Below, one piece after another: positions 10,900 through 18,551 of a stretch of DNA of 64,000 nt. The translations under genes were made by a program, and so were the position numbers. Source of the stretch: Arthrobacter sp. HY1533 (GTDB lineage Bacteria > Actinomycetota > Actinomycetes > Actinomycetales > Micrococcaceae); NCBI RefSeq assembly GCF_027568515.1, contig NZ_JANKZF010000004.1, positions 1 through 64,000 on the forward strand. Direction: 5' to 3'. The notes under the pieces were generated by a model that did not search any database, had not been told where the DNA came from, and saw only the letters and a list, made by a program, of their open reading frames with translations. The stretch's first letter is position 1. Every line of letters begins with the position of its first letter.

Positions 10900-10915
10900 C
10901 AAGCATGCATGATTG
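10900..10915. promoter_or_regulatory. Near-perfect 16-bp inverted repeat, candidate TetR operator
   Basis: CAAGCATGCATGATTG is palindromic except for one mismatched pair. It lies midway between the TetR start (10941) and the start of the leftward operon (10834), and overlaps the -35 zone expected for both promoters. This is where a divergent TetR repressor usually binds. Confidence 0.6.
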
Positions 10916-10928
10916 TTTCAATTCGTGC

Positions 10929-10934
10929 TAGCGT
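10929..10934 (+). promoter_or_regulatory. -10 box of a probable leaderless TetR transcript
   Basis: TAGCGT fits the actinobacterial TANNNT -10 element and is followed by only six bases before the GTG at 10941, so the transcript would start at or next to the start codon. Confidence 0.5.
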
Positions 10935-10940
10935 CCCTTT

Positions 10941-11558
10941 GTGAGCAGAACCGTGATTGAACCCCAGCAGGACCGCAGCCGTGCCACGCGGGACCGGCTG
11001 CTGGAAAGTGCCGTGACGCTGCTGTCGGAAACGGGCTGGAACAACACCACTGTCAGCACTGTGGCCGCCCATGCAGGGGTTTCCCGTGGCGCCACACAGC
11101 ACCACTTCCCCACCCGCGACGACCTCTTCACGGCGGCCATCGAGCACATGACAGTGGCCCGGGTGGACGAGGTCAAGGCCGCGCTCGCTGCGCACGGGGA
11201 CGGCCCCGCCCCGGTGCGCGAGGTCCTGGAATCGATCATCAGCCTGTACACCGGCCCCTTGTTCAAGGCGGCCCTGCAAGTGTGGACCGCCGCCGCCGTG
11301 GATCCTGCCGTGCGCAGGCACATCATCCCGCTGGAGCAGGTGGTGGCCCGCGAGGCGTTCCGGTTGGCCGCGTCGCTGCTGGGCATCGACCGTGAGAACC
11401 CGCGGCTGCGTGCCATCGTTGCCGCCACCTTGGACTTGGGCCGGGGGCTGGGCCTGGCCAACATCCTCACCGACGACGCCGACCGCCGCACCTGGGTGCT
11501 GGACGCCTGGTGCACCGAGCTCGAGGCCATCATCGCGGCCGAGTCCCCCTCCCCCTAA
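10941..11558 (+). CDS. TetR/AcrR family transcriptional regulator
   Basis: A 205-aa TetR-type repressor. The N-terminal helix-turn-helix reads TVSTVAAHAGVSRGATQHHF at about residues 34-53, followed by a helical ligand-binding domain with a cluster of aliphatic residues near the C-terminus. Translation starts at GTG with no ribosome-binding site but a -10 box six bases upstream. It is divergent from the acyl-CoA operon, and the palindrome at 10900-10915 sits between them, so local control and autoregulation are likely. An acyl-CoA or free acid is a reasonable ligand by analogy, not by evidence. Confidence 0.9.
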   Translation: MSRTVIEPQQDRSRATRDRLLESAVTLLSETGWNNTTVSTVAAHAGVSRGATQHHFPTRDDLFTAAIEHMTVARVDEVKAALAAHGDGPAPVREVLESIISLYTGPLFKAALQVWTAAAVDPAVRRHIIPLEQVVAREAFRLAASLLGIDRENPRLRAIVAATLDLGRGLGLANILTDDADRRTWVLDAWCTELEAIIAAESPSP

Positions 11559-11586
11559 GACGCTCCCTCACTTTCCGGCCCCTTTC

Positions 11587-11636
11587 CCCCAACGCTGCAT
11601 CACCAAACGGCGTGTTTTCCCCAACGCTGCATCACC
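11587..11636. repeat. Interspersed repeat family A, two units of 32-bp period
   Basis: CCCCAACGCTGCATCACC occurs at 11587-11604 and again at 11619-11636, exactly 32 bp apart, with CGGCGTGTTTT between them. It lies in the gap between the TetR gene and the AI-2E permease. The same pattern occurs inverted at 12907-13016 and as 33-bp units inside hemA. Confidence 0.8.
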
Positions 11637-11719
11637 TCCCGGCAGGCTGCCCCTGTGCCGGATAGAATCATCCACGATGCCATTGGGGCATTTGGTGGCG
11701 GCATTGAAACGGGCAGCGC

Positions 11720-12889
11720 ATGGGCACAACAGGTGAAATGGCAGCTTCAGGATCCGAGTCCTCAGGCGGAGGATCTTCCGGAACCAAGGTCCTGATCAGC
11801 CTCGCCGCGGCGGTCATTGTCCTGATCGGCCTGAGCCGCATTTCCTCGATTGTGGGGCCGGTCTTCCTGGCGCTGGTGCTGACCATTTGCGTCTACCCCA
11901 TCAAGCAGCGCCTCACGGCCCGCGGCGTCCCGCCAGTCCTCGCCGGCATGGCCACCATCCTGTCCGTCTACGCCATGATCGGCGCCCTCGTGGCCTCGCT
12001 GTGGGTCTCCGCCGTCCAGCTCACCCGGCTGCTGCCCCAGTTCGCCCCGCAGATTGGCGAATTGCGCTCGGACATCCAGGTTTTCCTGCACGACACCCTG
12101 GGCATCGGCGACGACCAGGTCCGCGCACTCGTCAACTCCATCGACCTGCGGGTCCTGTTCGACACGGCCTACAACCTGCTGGGCAGTGCCATGAACGTGG
12201 GCTCGGGCCTGGTGTTCCTGCTGCTGCTGGTCATGTTCATGAGCATCGATGCCACATACTTCCCCACCATCCTTGCCGTGGTGAAGCAGAAGCGTGCGCC
12301 GGTGGTGGAGGCGCTGGGCAACTTTGCCAAGCTTTCGCGGTCCTTCATGATCATGACAACCGTCTTTGGTGCGATCGTTGCCGCCCTGAACCTGGCGCTG
12401 TTGCTGATCCTGGGGGTGCCGGGCGCTGGCCTGTGGGCGCTGCTGTCCTTCGTGTGCGGCTTCATCCCGTTCATTGGCTTCTGGATCTCCTTGGTGCCGG
12501 CCGCCATCATGGCCCTGTTGGCCGGCGGCCTGCCCACCTTCATCGGAGTGGTGGCCTTCTACGGGGTCATCAACTCCCTGATCCAGTCCATCATCCAGCC
12601 CAAGTTCGTCTCCGGCTCGGTCAACCTGAACATGACGTTGACGTTCCTGTCCGTCATCTTCTGGTCGGCACTGCTTGGCCCCCTGGGCGCCCTGATGGCC
12701 GTGCCGTTGTCGCTGTTCGCCCGGGCCATCCTGGTGGACTCCCACCCGGAAGCGGCTTGGCTGCGGCCATTCATTGGCGACGTCAACGAGTCCAAGGCAA
12801 TGCTGGCTTCCCAGCGCGCGGCGGCCAAGGCGGCAAAGTCCAAGACGCCAAAGGCTGACAAGTCCAAGGCCGCGCAGCCCAAGCCCTGA
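11720..12889 (+). CDS. AI-2E family transporter (UPF0118 type)
   Basis: A 389-aa inner-membrane protein with about eight hydrophobic segments in the order usual for the AI-2E/PerM family, including LALLLILGVPGAGLWALLSF and FIPFIGFWISLVPA. The family includes TqsA, proposed to export autoinducer-2, and Na+/H+ antiporters; the substrate here is unknown. The C-terminus is a Lys/Ala-rich cytoplasmic tail. The start is uncertain: ATG 11720 has no good ribosome-binding site, and ATG 11738 has AGGTG too close. TAGAAT at 11663-11668 may be the -10 box. It stands alone, between two clusters of family A repeats. Confidence 0.82.
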   Translation: MGTTGEMAASGSESSGGGSSGTKVLISLAAAVIVLIGLSRISSIVGPVFLALVLTICVYPIKQRLTARGVPPVLAGMATILSVYAMIGALVASLWVSAVQLTRLLPQFAPQIGELRSDIQVFLHDTLGIGDDQVRALVNSIDLRVLFDTAYNLLGSAMNVGSGLVFLLLLVMFMSIDATYFPTILAVVKQKRAPVVEALGNFAKLSRSFMIMTTVFGAIVAALNLALLLILGVPGAGLWALLSFVCGFIPFIGFWISLVPAAIMALLAGGLPTFIGVVAFYGVINSLIQSIIQPKFVSGSVNLNMTLTFLSVIFWSALLGPLGALMAVPLSLFARAILVDSHPEAAWLRPFIGDVNESKAMLASQRAAAKAAKSKTPKADKSKAAQPKP

Positions 12890-12906
12890 CAGACCCCGCA
12901 TCACAT

Positions 12907-13016
12907 AACGTCCCCTTTTGGCGAACGCTGCAGCAACCAAGTGGTGCCGCGTCCGTCAAAAGGCGACATCAAGTGATGCGGCGTTCGCCAAAAGGCGACA
13001 TCAAGTGATGCCGCGT
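12907..13016. repeat. Interspersed repeat family A, inverted and direct units
   Basis: AAAAGGCGACATCAAGTGATGC occurs at 12958-12979 and at 12990-13011, a 32-bp period. A perfect 15-bp inverted pair, CCTTTTGGCGAACGC at 12914-12928 and its complement at 12981-12995, could fold the whole block. It lies between the convergent AI-2E and cardiolipin synthase genes and may end transcription from both sides. On the opposite strand the units read AACGC-C-GCATCAC, as at 11587-11636. Confidence 0.8.
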
Positions 13017-13036
13017 CAGAAGGGAGGTGGCGGGGG

Positions 13037-14491
13037 CTATTGGAGGTTGGAGGTCAGCCTGGCCGCGCTGTCCCAGAACTTCTCCATGGCCGGGCGCTTG
13101 ACCCAGTCTGCCAGGTCCAGCTCGCGGCTGTTGGCCCGGTAGCCGTCCTCGATCCCCCGCAGCTCCTGGACAAATTCGCGGCTGTGGATCAGCACCGAAA
13201 TCTCCATGTTCAGCGAGAACGACCGCACATCCATGTTGGAGGAGCCAATCACCGCCACCTCGGAGTCGATGCTGAAGTGCTTCGCGTGCAGCACCTCGGG
13301 CGCGCGGTACAGGTAGATCTTCACCCCGGCCCGCAGCAGGGCCTCGTAGTAGGACCGCTGGGCGTGGTAAACCAGCGCCTGGTCGCCAATCTCCGACACG
13401 AACAGCTCCACGGACAATCCCCGGCCGGCCGCAGTGATCATGGCCAGCAGGACCGAATCCTCGGGCACAAAGTAGGGACTCGTGATGCTGACACGCTCGT
13501 TGGCCTGGTGGATCATGGCAACGAAGAGCTTCAAGTTGTTGTCATTTTCAAAGCTGGGCCCGCTGGGCACCACCTGCGCGTCGACGCGGTGCGGCGCCGG
13601 GTCCAGCACCACGGGCGAGGTGTCCAGCACCAGCAGTTCGTCGCTCTCGCTGAACCAGTCCGTGACGAAGACGGCATCGAGTTCGCGCACGGCGGGCCCG
13701 TGGATGCGCATCATGAGCTCGTGCCAGCGCAGCCCGCGCGCAATGTTCTTCTTCTTGTTGTAGCTCTCGTGCACCAGGTTTTGCGAGCCGGTGAAGCCCA
13801 CCAGGCCGTCCACCACCAGCAGCTTGCGGTGGTTGCGCAGGTCAATCCGCTGCCAATGCCCCTCCCAGGGCCGCAGCGGCAGCATCGCGTGGTACTCGGC
13901 GCCCATCTCCGCCAGCCTGGCCAGCGTTTCCTTGCGCCCCGGGTTCATCAGGGAGGCCAGGTGGTCGCTGAGCACCCGCACCGTCACTCCCCTGGCCACG
14001 GCGCGCGCCAGCGCATCGAAGAAGGGCCGTGTGGCGTCGTCGTGCACCAGGATGTAGAACTCCACGTGGACGTAGTGCTGCGCCCGGTCAATCTGCTCCG
14101 CCATGGCCGCAATGGAGCCGTGGTAGTCCGGGAGAAGTTCGACGTCGTTGCCTCCCACCATGGGCAGCGCACCGAGGGCGCTGTTGAGGGTCACCAGGCC
14201 CGGCAGGCCCTGCGGCCACTCGTCCCGGTGGCTGAGCTGGTCAAAGCCCTCGGTGCGTTCCAGGATCAGCTCATTGACATGCTTTTGCTTGTCCCGCCGG
14301 GCCTTGGGCAGCCGGGAGAAGCCCACCAGCATGAACGCCACGAGCCCCACATAGGGGACAAAGATGATGGTGAGCATCCAGGCGATGGCCGTGGCCGGGC
14401 GGCGCCGGGCCGAAATGTAGGCCACGGCGAAGGCACCGAGGATGACGTGCCCGGCAAGGAAGATCCACGCCCAGGTCTCCGGATCAATCAA
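13037..14491 (-). CDS. cls: Cardiolipin synthase (phospholipase D family)
   Basis: A 484-aa membrane enzyme that makes cardiolipin. Two N-terminal transmembrane helices (about 6-26 and 35-57, PLDc_N) precede two PLD domains, with HKD motifs at residues 221-228 (HRKLLVVD) and 402-409 (HAKHFSID). GSQN and GSSN follow them as in bacterial Cls. Length and order match ClsA. It is transcribed alone; the SHOCT gene upstream is separated by a terminator-like hairpin. Actinobacteria often use a CDP-alcohol-type synthase instead, so a phosphatidyltransferase acting on other lipids is possible. Confidence 0.9.
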   Translation of the reverse strand: MIDPETWAWIFLAGHVILGAFAVAYISARRRPATAIAWMLTIIFVPYVGLVAFMLVGFSRLPKARRDKQKHVNELILERTEGFDQLSHRDEWPQGLPGLVTLNSALGALPMVGGNDVELLPDYHGSIAAMAEQIDRAQHYVHVEFYILVHDDATRPFFDALARAVARGVTVRVLSDHLASLMNPGRKETLARLAEMGAEYHAMLPLRPWEGHWQRIDLRNHRKLLVVDGLVGFTGSQNLVHESYNKKKNIARGLRWHELMMRIHGPAVRELDAVFVTDWFSESDELLVLDTSPVVLDPAPHRVDAQVVPSGPSFENDNNLKLFVAMIHQANERVSITSPYFVPEDSVLLAMITAAGRGLSVELFVSEIGDQALVYHAQRSYYEALLRAGVKIYLYRAPEVLHAKHFSIDSEVAVIGSSNMDVRSFSLNMEISVLIHSREFVQELRGIEDGYRANSRELDLADWVKRPAMEKFWDSAARLTSNLQ

Positions 14492-14534
14492 AAGCTGTCC
14501 CCTTGCTGCTCGAGTTGCCCGCTACAAAATGTCA

Positions 14535-14571
14535 AAGGCGGTGCGGGCTCGCATGGAGTCCGCACCGCCTT
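14535..14571 (-). terminator. Rho-independent terminator of the SHOCT gene
   Basis: Arms AAGGCGGTGCGG (14535-14546) and CCGCACCGCCTT (14560-14571) pair perfectly around a 13-nt loop. Reading leftward, the stem ends in CCTTTGACATTTT, a moderate U-tract. Confidence 0.75.
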
Positions 14572-14606
14572 CGCTGATCCTACCGTTTAGTGCCAGGCCT
14601 GCTTGC

Positions 14607-14984
14607 TCAGGCGAGGGCCTTTGCCTTCAGCTGCGCGTATTCGGCATCCGTGATGGTGCCCGCATCAAGCAGTGACTTGGCTGCCGCGATCTGGTCCGCG
14701 GGGCTCTGGGTGCCGGCCACGCGCCGCAGGTACTCCTCGGTGTGCTGCTGCGCGGCGGCAGCGGCCTCGTGGTTGCGCCGGGCCATGCCGCCGCCCCGGA
14801 CAATCAGGTAGACGAGGGCCGAAATGTACGGCGCCACCAGCAGGACGAATATCCACAGGGCCTTGACCCAGCCGGAGAGGGAATCGTCGCGGAAAATATC
14901 GGCAACGATTTGGAAGAGCAGAATCAAGTAAGCCAGGAAAAAGAACGCGATGGTTATGGACCAGAATACTTCTAAGAACTGCAT
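14607..14984 (-). CDS. PLDc_N / SHOCT domain membrane protein
   Basis: A 125-aa protein with two transmembrane helices (about residues 8-29 and 41-63, the PLDc_N pattern) and a C-terminal SHOCT motif (ADQIAAAKSLLDAGTITDAE, about 96-115), a short amphipathic segment of unknown role found on many bacterial proteins. GGGGAT precedes the ATG at 14984. Its N-terminal half resembles the membrane anchor of the adjacent cardiolipin synthase, but there is no catalytic domain. Function unknown; a membrane-associated regulator or scaffold is only a guess. Confidence 0.75.
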   Translation of the reverse strand: MQFLEVFWSITIAFFFLAYLILLFQIVADIFRDDSLSGWVKALWIFVLLVAPYISALVYLIVRGGGMARRNHEAAAAAQQHTEEYLRRVAGTQSPADQIAAAKSLLDAGTITDAEYAQLKAKALA

Positions 14985-15005
14985 TGATTATCCCCACATG
15001 TTTGC

Positions 15006-15033
15006 CCCGCCGGGACGTGGTGTTTCCGGCGGG
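15006..15033 (-). other. Hairpin in the SHOCT gene leader
   Basis: CCCGCCGG (15006-15013) and CCGGCGGG (15026-15033) form an 8-bp stem 20-50 nt before the SHOCT start codon. There is no T-run, so it looks like a leader structure rather than a clear terminator of pepA. Nothing else is evident in the 14985-15129 gap. Confidence 0.35.
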
Positions 15034-15129
15034 ATATATTTCATTGCAGCCTGTTGGCTGTTCCGCCAGAATAGCAGCCCGCAATGGCGGACCGGCATGA
15101 ATGATTCACTTGTTGCCCGAATGCCTACG

Positions 15130-16620
15130 TCACTGCACCGCGGGGTTTTTGAAATTGGTGGCCAGCTCAATCAAGAGGCGCGCACCAAAGGCCGTGGGTC
15201 CTCGCGGAATCCACCTGGTGGTGGCCGGTGCCTGTGCTGTGCCGGCAATGTCTATGTGGGCCCAGGGAGTTCCATCCACAAATTCCTGCAGGAACAATCC
15301 GGCCGTGATTGATCCGGCATTCACGCCGCCAATGTTTTTCATGTCGGCAATGTCGGAATCAAGGTCGGAGCGCAGGCCGGGCGGCAGCGGCAGCCGCCAT
15401 ACTTGTTCATCTGTGCTGGCCGCCGCTGATTCGACCTGGGACAAAATGTCCTCATTGTTGCCCATGACCCCGGCAATTTCGGTTCCGAACGTCCGCAGGC
15501 AGGCTCCCGTCAGGGTGGCTATGTCCACAACCGCGTCAACTCCCGCTTCCACCGCCAGCACCAGGGCATCCATCATCACCAGTCGCCCCTCGGCGTCTGT
15601 GTTGAGCACCTCCACTGTCTTGCCGCCACGGGTGACCAGGACGTCGCCAAGCTGCATGGCTGAACCCGAGGGCATGTTGTCGGTGCACATCAGGTAGCCG
15701 GTGACTTCCGCCTGGCAGCCAAGTTCGGCCAGCGTGCTCATGGCGGCGAGGACGGTGGCCGCACCGGTCATGTCGTTCTTCATCTGCGAGTGGGACAGGT
15801 CCCCCGGCTTGAGGCTGATTCCACCGGAGTCGTACATGATGCCCTTGCCCACCAGGCCAAGATGGCCGGTGGGGGTGCCGCTGGGCCGGTAGCGCAGCAC
15901 CACCATGCGCGGCGGCTCCACCGAGCCCTGGTTGACGCCCAGAATGCCCCCGCAGCCAAGGTCCTGCAGCTGTGCCTTGTCGAACACCTCAACCTCTAGC
16001 CCCGTTTCCGCGCCAAGGGCCACTGCGGTTTCGGCCATGCGCGTGGCGGTGAGCATTCCTGCCGGGCAGGTGGCCAGGTCCCGGGCCAGCAGCGTTGCAC
16101 CGGCGGTGATGCTTCCGCGCTTGGCGCCGGCCTGCACGGCAGGCACTTCGGCCGCAGTTGTCACAAAGACCAGTTCCTGGACCCTGGCGCTCACCGCCGG
16201 GGTGGTGCGCAGGTCAAAGTGGTAGCGCGCCAGCAGGACACCTTCAACGAACGCCGCCGCGGCAACACCCAGGTCCAGGCCGGGCAACTGCGGCAGGTGG
16301 ACGGCCAGCCGCCCGCTGTTTCGCACTGCGGAGGCGAAGGCCGCGGCGGCGTCACGCACGCCTGCGGCGTCAAGGCTGCCCATGGCGCCGATTCCCACGG
16401 CAACCATGGGCGCGGAGCCGCCAGGAACCAGGAGCGCCGAGCCAACCTTCGCCGCGAACCCGGCCTTGGCGAGCTCTGATTCGTCGAGCCCCAGCATTCC
16501 GGGCACGGGGGCGTCCAACGGGACAAGTACGGCAACGGCGTCGACGTCAACGGGTCCCTCCGGGACGGCGCGAACAACAAACGGAGCCTCGCGGGAGGGA
16601 ATGACACTGGTGGCGCTCAT
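15130..16620 (-). CDS. pepA: Leucyl aminopeptidase (M17)
   Basis: A 496-aa cytosolic metallo-aminopeptidase removing N-terminal residues from peptides. The family signature NTDAEGRLVM is intact, and VGKGIMYDSGGISLKP with MKNDMTGAATV supplies the metal and catalytic residues. The N-terminal domain is less conserved, as usual. GAAAGG lies upstream of the ATG at 16620. The gene follows an AbgT-type transporter by 36 bp in the same direction, so they probably share a transcript and may cooperate in using dipeptides or p-aminobenzoyl-glutamate-like amides. Confidence 0.93.
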   Translation of the reverse strand: MSATSVIPSREAPFVVRAVPEGPVDVDAVAVLVPLDAPVPGMLGLDESELAKAGFAAKVGSALLVPGGSAPMVAVGIGAMGSLDAAGVRDAAAAFASAVRNSGRLAVHLPQLPGLDLGVAAAAFVEGVLLARYHFDLRTTPAVSARVQELVFVTTAAEVPAVQAGAKRGSITAGATLLARDLATCPAGMLTATRMAETAVALGAETGLEVEVFDKAQLQDLGCGGILGVNQGSVEPPRMVVLRYRPSGTPTGHLGLVGKGIMYDSGGISLKPGDLSHSQMKNDMTGAATVLAAMSTLAELGCQAEVTGYLMCTDNMPSGSAMQLGDVLVTRGGKTVEVLNTDAEGRLVMMDALVLAVEAGVDAVVDIATLTGACLRTFGTEIAGVMGNNEDILSQVESAAASTDEQVWRLPLPPGLRSDLDSDIADMKNIGGVNAGSITAGLFLQEFVDGTPWAHIDIAGTAQAPATTRWIPRGPTAFGARLLIELATNFKNPAVQ

Positions 16621-16656
16621 GGCTGGGGGCCTTTCTCAAAGCTGTTGGTCATCGGA

Positions 16657-18339
16657 TTACATGTTTACGGGTGCGCCGGGCCCCCAGGGGATGCCGAGCA
16701 GGAACCAGGCCGCAAAGATCACTGTCCATGCGATCAGCAGCCACATGGTGTACGGAATCATCAGGGCGATGACGGTGCCGATCCCTGCGTCCTTCTTGTA
16801 GCGCTGGGCCACAGTGACGATGAAGGGCATGTAGACCATCAGCGGTGTCAGCACGTTCATGGGTGAATCACCCACGCGGTATGCCGCCAACAGGGTTTGC
16901 GGGGCCACATCGAGCGAGGCGAAGATGGGCAGGAAGATTGGGGCGAAGATGGCCCATTTGGGCACCAGTCCCGGCAGGATGATGTCCAGCACAAAGATCA
17001 CCACGATGAAGGCGATCAGCAGCAGCACCGCCGGGATGCTGGCCCGCTCCAGCAGGTGCGCAGCCTCCACGGCAGCAACGGTGGGAAGGTTGGTCCAATT
17101 GAACAGGGCGATGAACTGGGAGATCATCAGGAACATCACCAGCAGCCCGCCGAGGCTGGCGAACGTCTTGGTGATGGCACCCACCACCTCATTGCCGCCG
17201 CGAAGCGTCTTGGCCCCCAGCCCATAGAAGATGCCGCAAATGAGAAACGCCAGGGAAATGATGAAGATCAGGCTGGCCATGAACGGCGTGGCCCCGATCA
17301 ATTCACCTGTCGCCGTGTCGCGCAGGGGTGCCCCCGGCGGCAGGGATATGGCAAGAACGCCCACCACGACCGCCAGGAAGGCCCACAAGGCGAAGCGCAG
17401 GCCGCGGGCCTCAGCTGCCTCGTCGACAGTTTCCTCGGAGTTGGCGGCGAGGGGGTCGGCCAGTTCGTACTTGCCCAGCCGGGGTTCAACAATCTTGACG
17501 GTGACAAGGACTGCAACCAGTGTCAGCAGAATTGAGCAAACAATGCCGAAGTAGAAGTTCGCGGTGACTGCCAGCGGGGCCGCACCAATGTTGCCCAGCG
17601 CCTCATTGGTAATCTCGGTCATCATTGAGTCGGTGGGCGTGATCAGGACGTTGACGCCGAAGATGGCACCAACACCGGCAAAGGCCGCAGCCATGCCGGC
17701 CAGCGGATGCCTGCCCACCGAAAGAAACGCAGCCGCGGAGAGTGGAATCAGGATCAGGTAACCGGCGTCGGAGGCCACGGAGGAGATTACGCCAACAAAG
17801 ATCAGAATGAAGGCCAGGGACCAACGCGGGGCCACCTTCACGATCTTGCGGATCAGCGCCGCCATGAGGCCGGCATGCTCCGAAACGCCAACACCACCCA
17901 TGGCGATCAGGACCACGGCCACCACACTGAAGCCAGCGAAGTTGTCAACGAAGGAAGAAAAGAACACCTGTAGTCCATCTCCGGAGAGCAGGCTTTTAAC
18001 CTCAAATGTCTGCATCGACACCGTGTAATCCGGCAGGGTTACCGCTTGGCCGGTGGCGGTGTCGAAGGGGACAAGGGTTCCGCCGAGTGCGTCATTGAGG
18101 TGCTGGAGCTGTTCCACCGGAACCGGGGTCATGACTTCTTCGGTGACCTTGACGTTGGCCCACGACAGCAACGCCGAGAGAACGGCAATGAAAGCTATCA
18201 GGTAGACGAACATGATGGTGGGGTTGGGAATCTTGTTGCCCAGCCGCTCAATTGAATTGAGGAACTTGCTCGATTCCTGCTCGGCTCCCTTGCCTCCGGC
18301 CTTTGGTTTCGCCGCTCCACTGGGCGTAGTTGCTGACAT
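16657..18339 (-). CDS. AbgT family transporter
   Basis: A 560-aa polytopic membrane protein with about 12-13 hydrophobic segments. Typical AbgT segments include GVSEHAGLMAALIRKIVKVAPRW, SDAGYLILIPLSA and PTDSMMTEITNEALGNIG. E. coli AbgT imports p-aminobenzoyl-glutamate, while relatives MtrF and YdaH export sulfonamides and other drugs, so direction and substrate are open. GAGGAG precedes the ATG at 18339. It lies upstream of pepA, which could cleave an imported amide. The divergent SLC13-type gene starts 213 bp away. Confidence 0.9.
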   Translation of the reverse strand: MSATTPSGAAKPKAGGKGAEQESSKFLNSIERLGNKIPNPTIMFVYLIAFIAVLSALLSWANVKVTEEVMTPVPVEQLQHLNDALGGTLVPFDTATGQAVTLPDYTVSMQTFEVKSLLSGDGLQVFFSSFVDNFAGFSVVAVVLIAMGGVGVSEHAGLMAALIRKIVKVAPRWSLAFILIFVGVISSVASDAGYLILIPLSAAAFLSVGRHPLAGMAAAFAGVGAIFGVNVLITPTDSMMTEITNEALGNIGAAPLAVTANFYFGIVCSILLTLVAVLVTVKIVEPRLGKYELADPLAANSEETVDEAAEARGLRFALWAFLAVVVGVLAISLPPGAPLRDTATGELIGATPFMASLIFIISLAFLICGIFYGLGAKTLRGGNEVVGAITKTFASLGGLLVMFLMISQFIALFNWTNLPTVAAVEAAHLLERASIPAVLLLIAFIVVIFVLDIILPGLVPKWAIFAPIFLPIFASLDVAPQTLLAAYRVGDSPMNVLTPLMVYMPFIVTVAQRYKKDAGIGTVIALMIPYTMWLLIAWTVIFAAWFLLGIPWGPGAPVNM

Positions 18340-18516
18340 CGAGACTCCTCAACTTTTTGAAGCGTGGCAGCCTTGCCTGTGTCGGTTGGCCGGTGCAGAT
18401 CTAATGGCCCAACAGTAAATTGGCAGCCCATCAAATACAAGTATTGCCCCAATTGCAGGAATAGCGCGCAGGCCGCCGGACAATTGTGAACCCGCGCCGT
18501 TCTTTGGTGGCTTTGG

Positions 18517-18545
18517 TTGGCGCACACGTCCACGTTCACTACTGT
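18517..18545 (+). promoter_or_regulatory. Leaderless promoter of the SLC13-type permease
   Basis: TTGGCG (18517-18522), a 17-bp spacer and TACTGT (18540-18545) form a sigma-70-type promoter whose -10 ends six bases before the ATG at 18552. There is no ribosome-binding site between them. Confidence 0.65.
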
Positions 18546-18551
18546 GGGCCT

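Noticed and set aside
9997-10931. Rightward open frames across 9997-10931 as genes
   Set aside because: They are opposite the TIGR03084 gene, and the longest crosses the divergent promoter region.
12958-13011. CRISPR-like array
   Set aside because: Two units with a 10-bp gap are far too few and too close; they fit an interspersed palindromic repeat.
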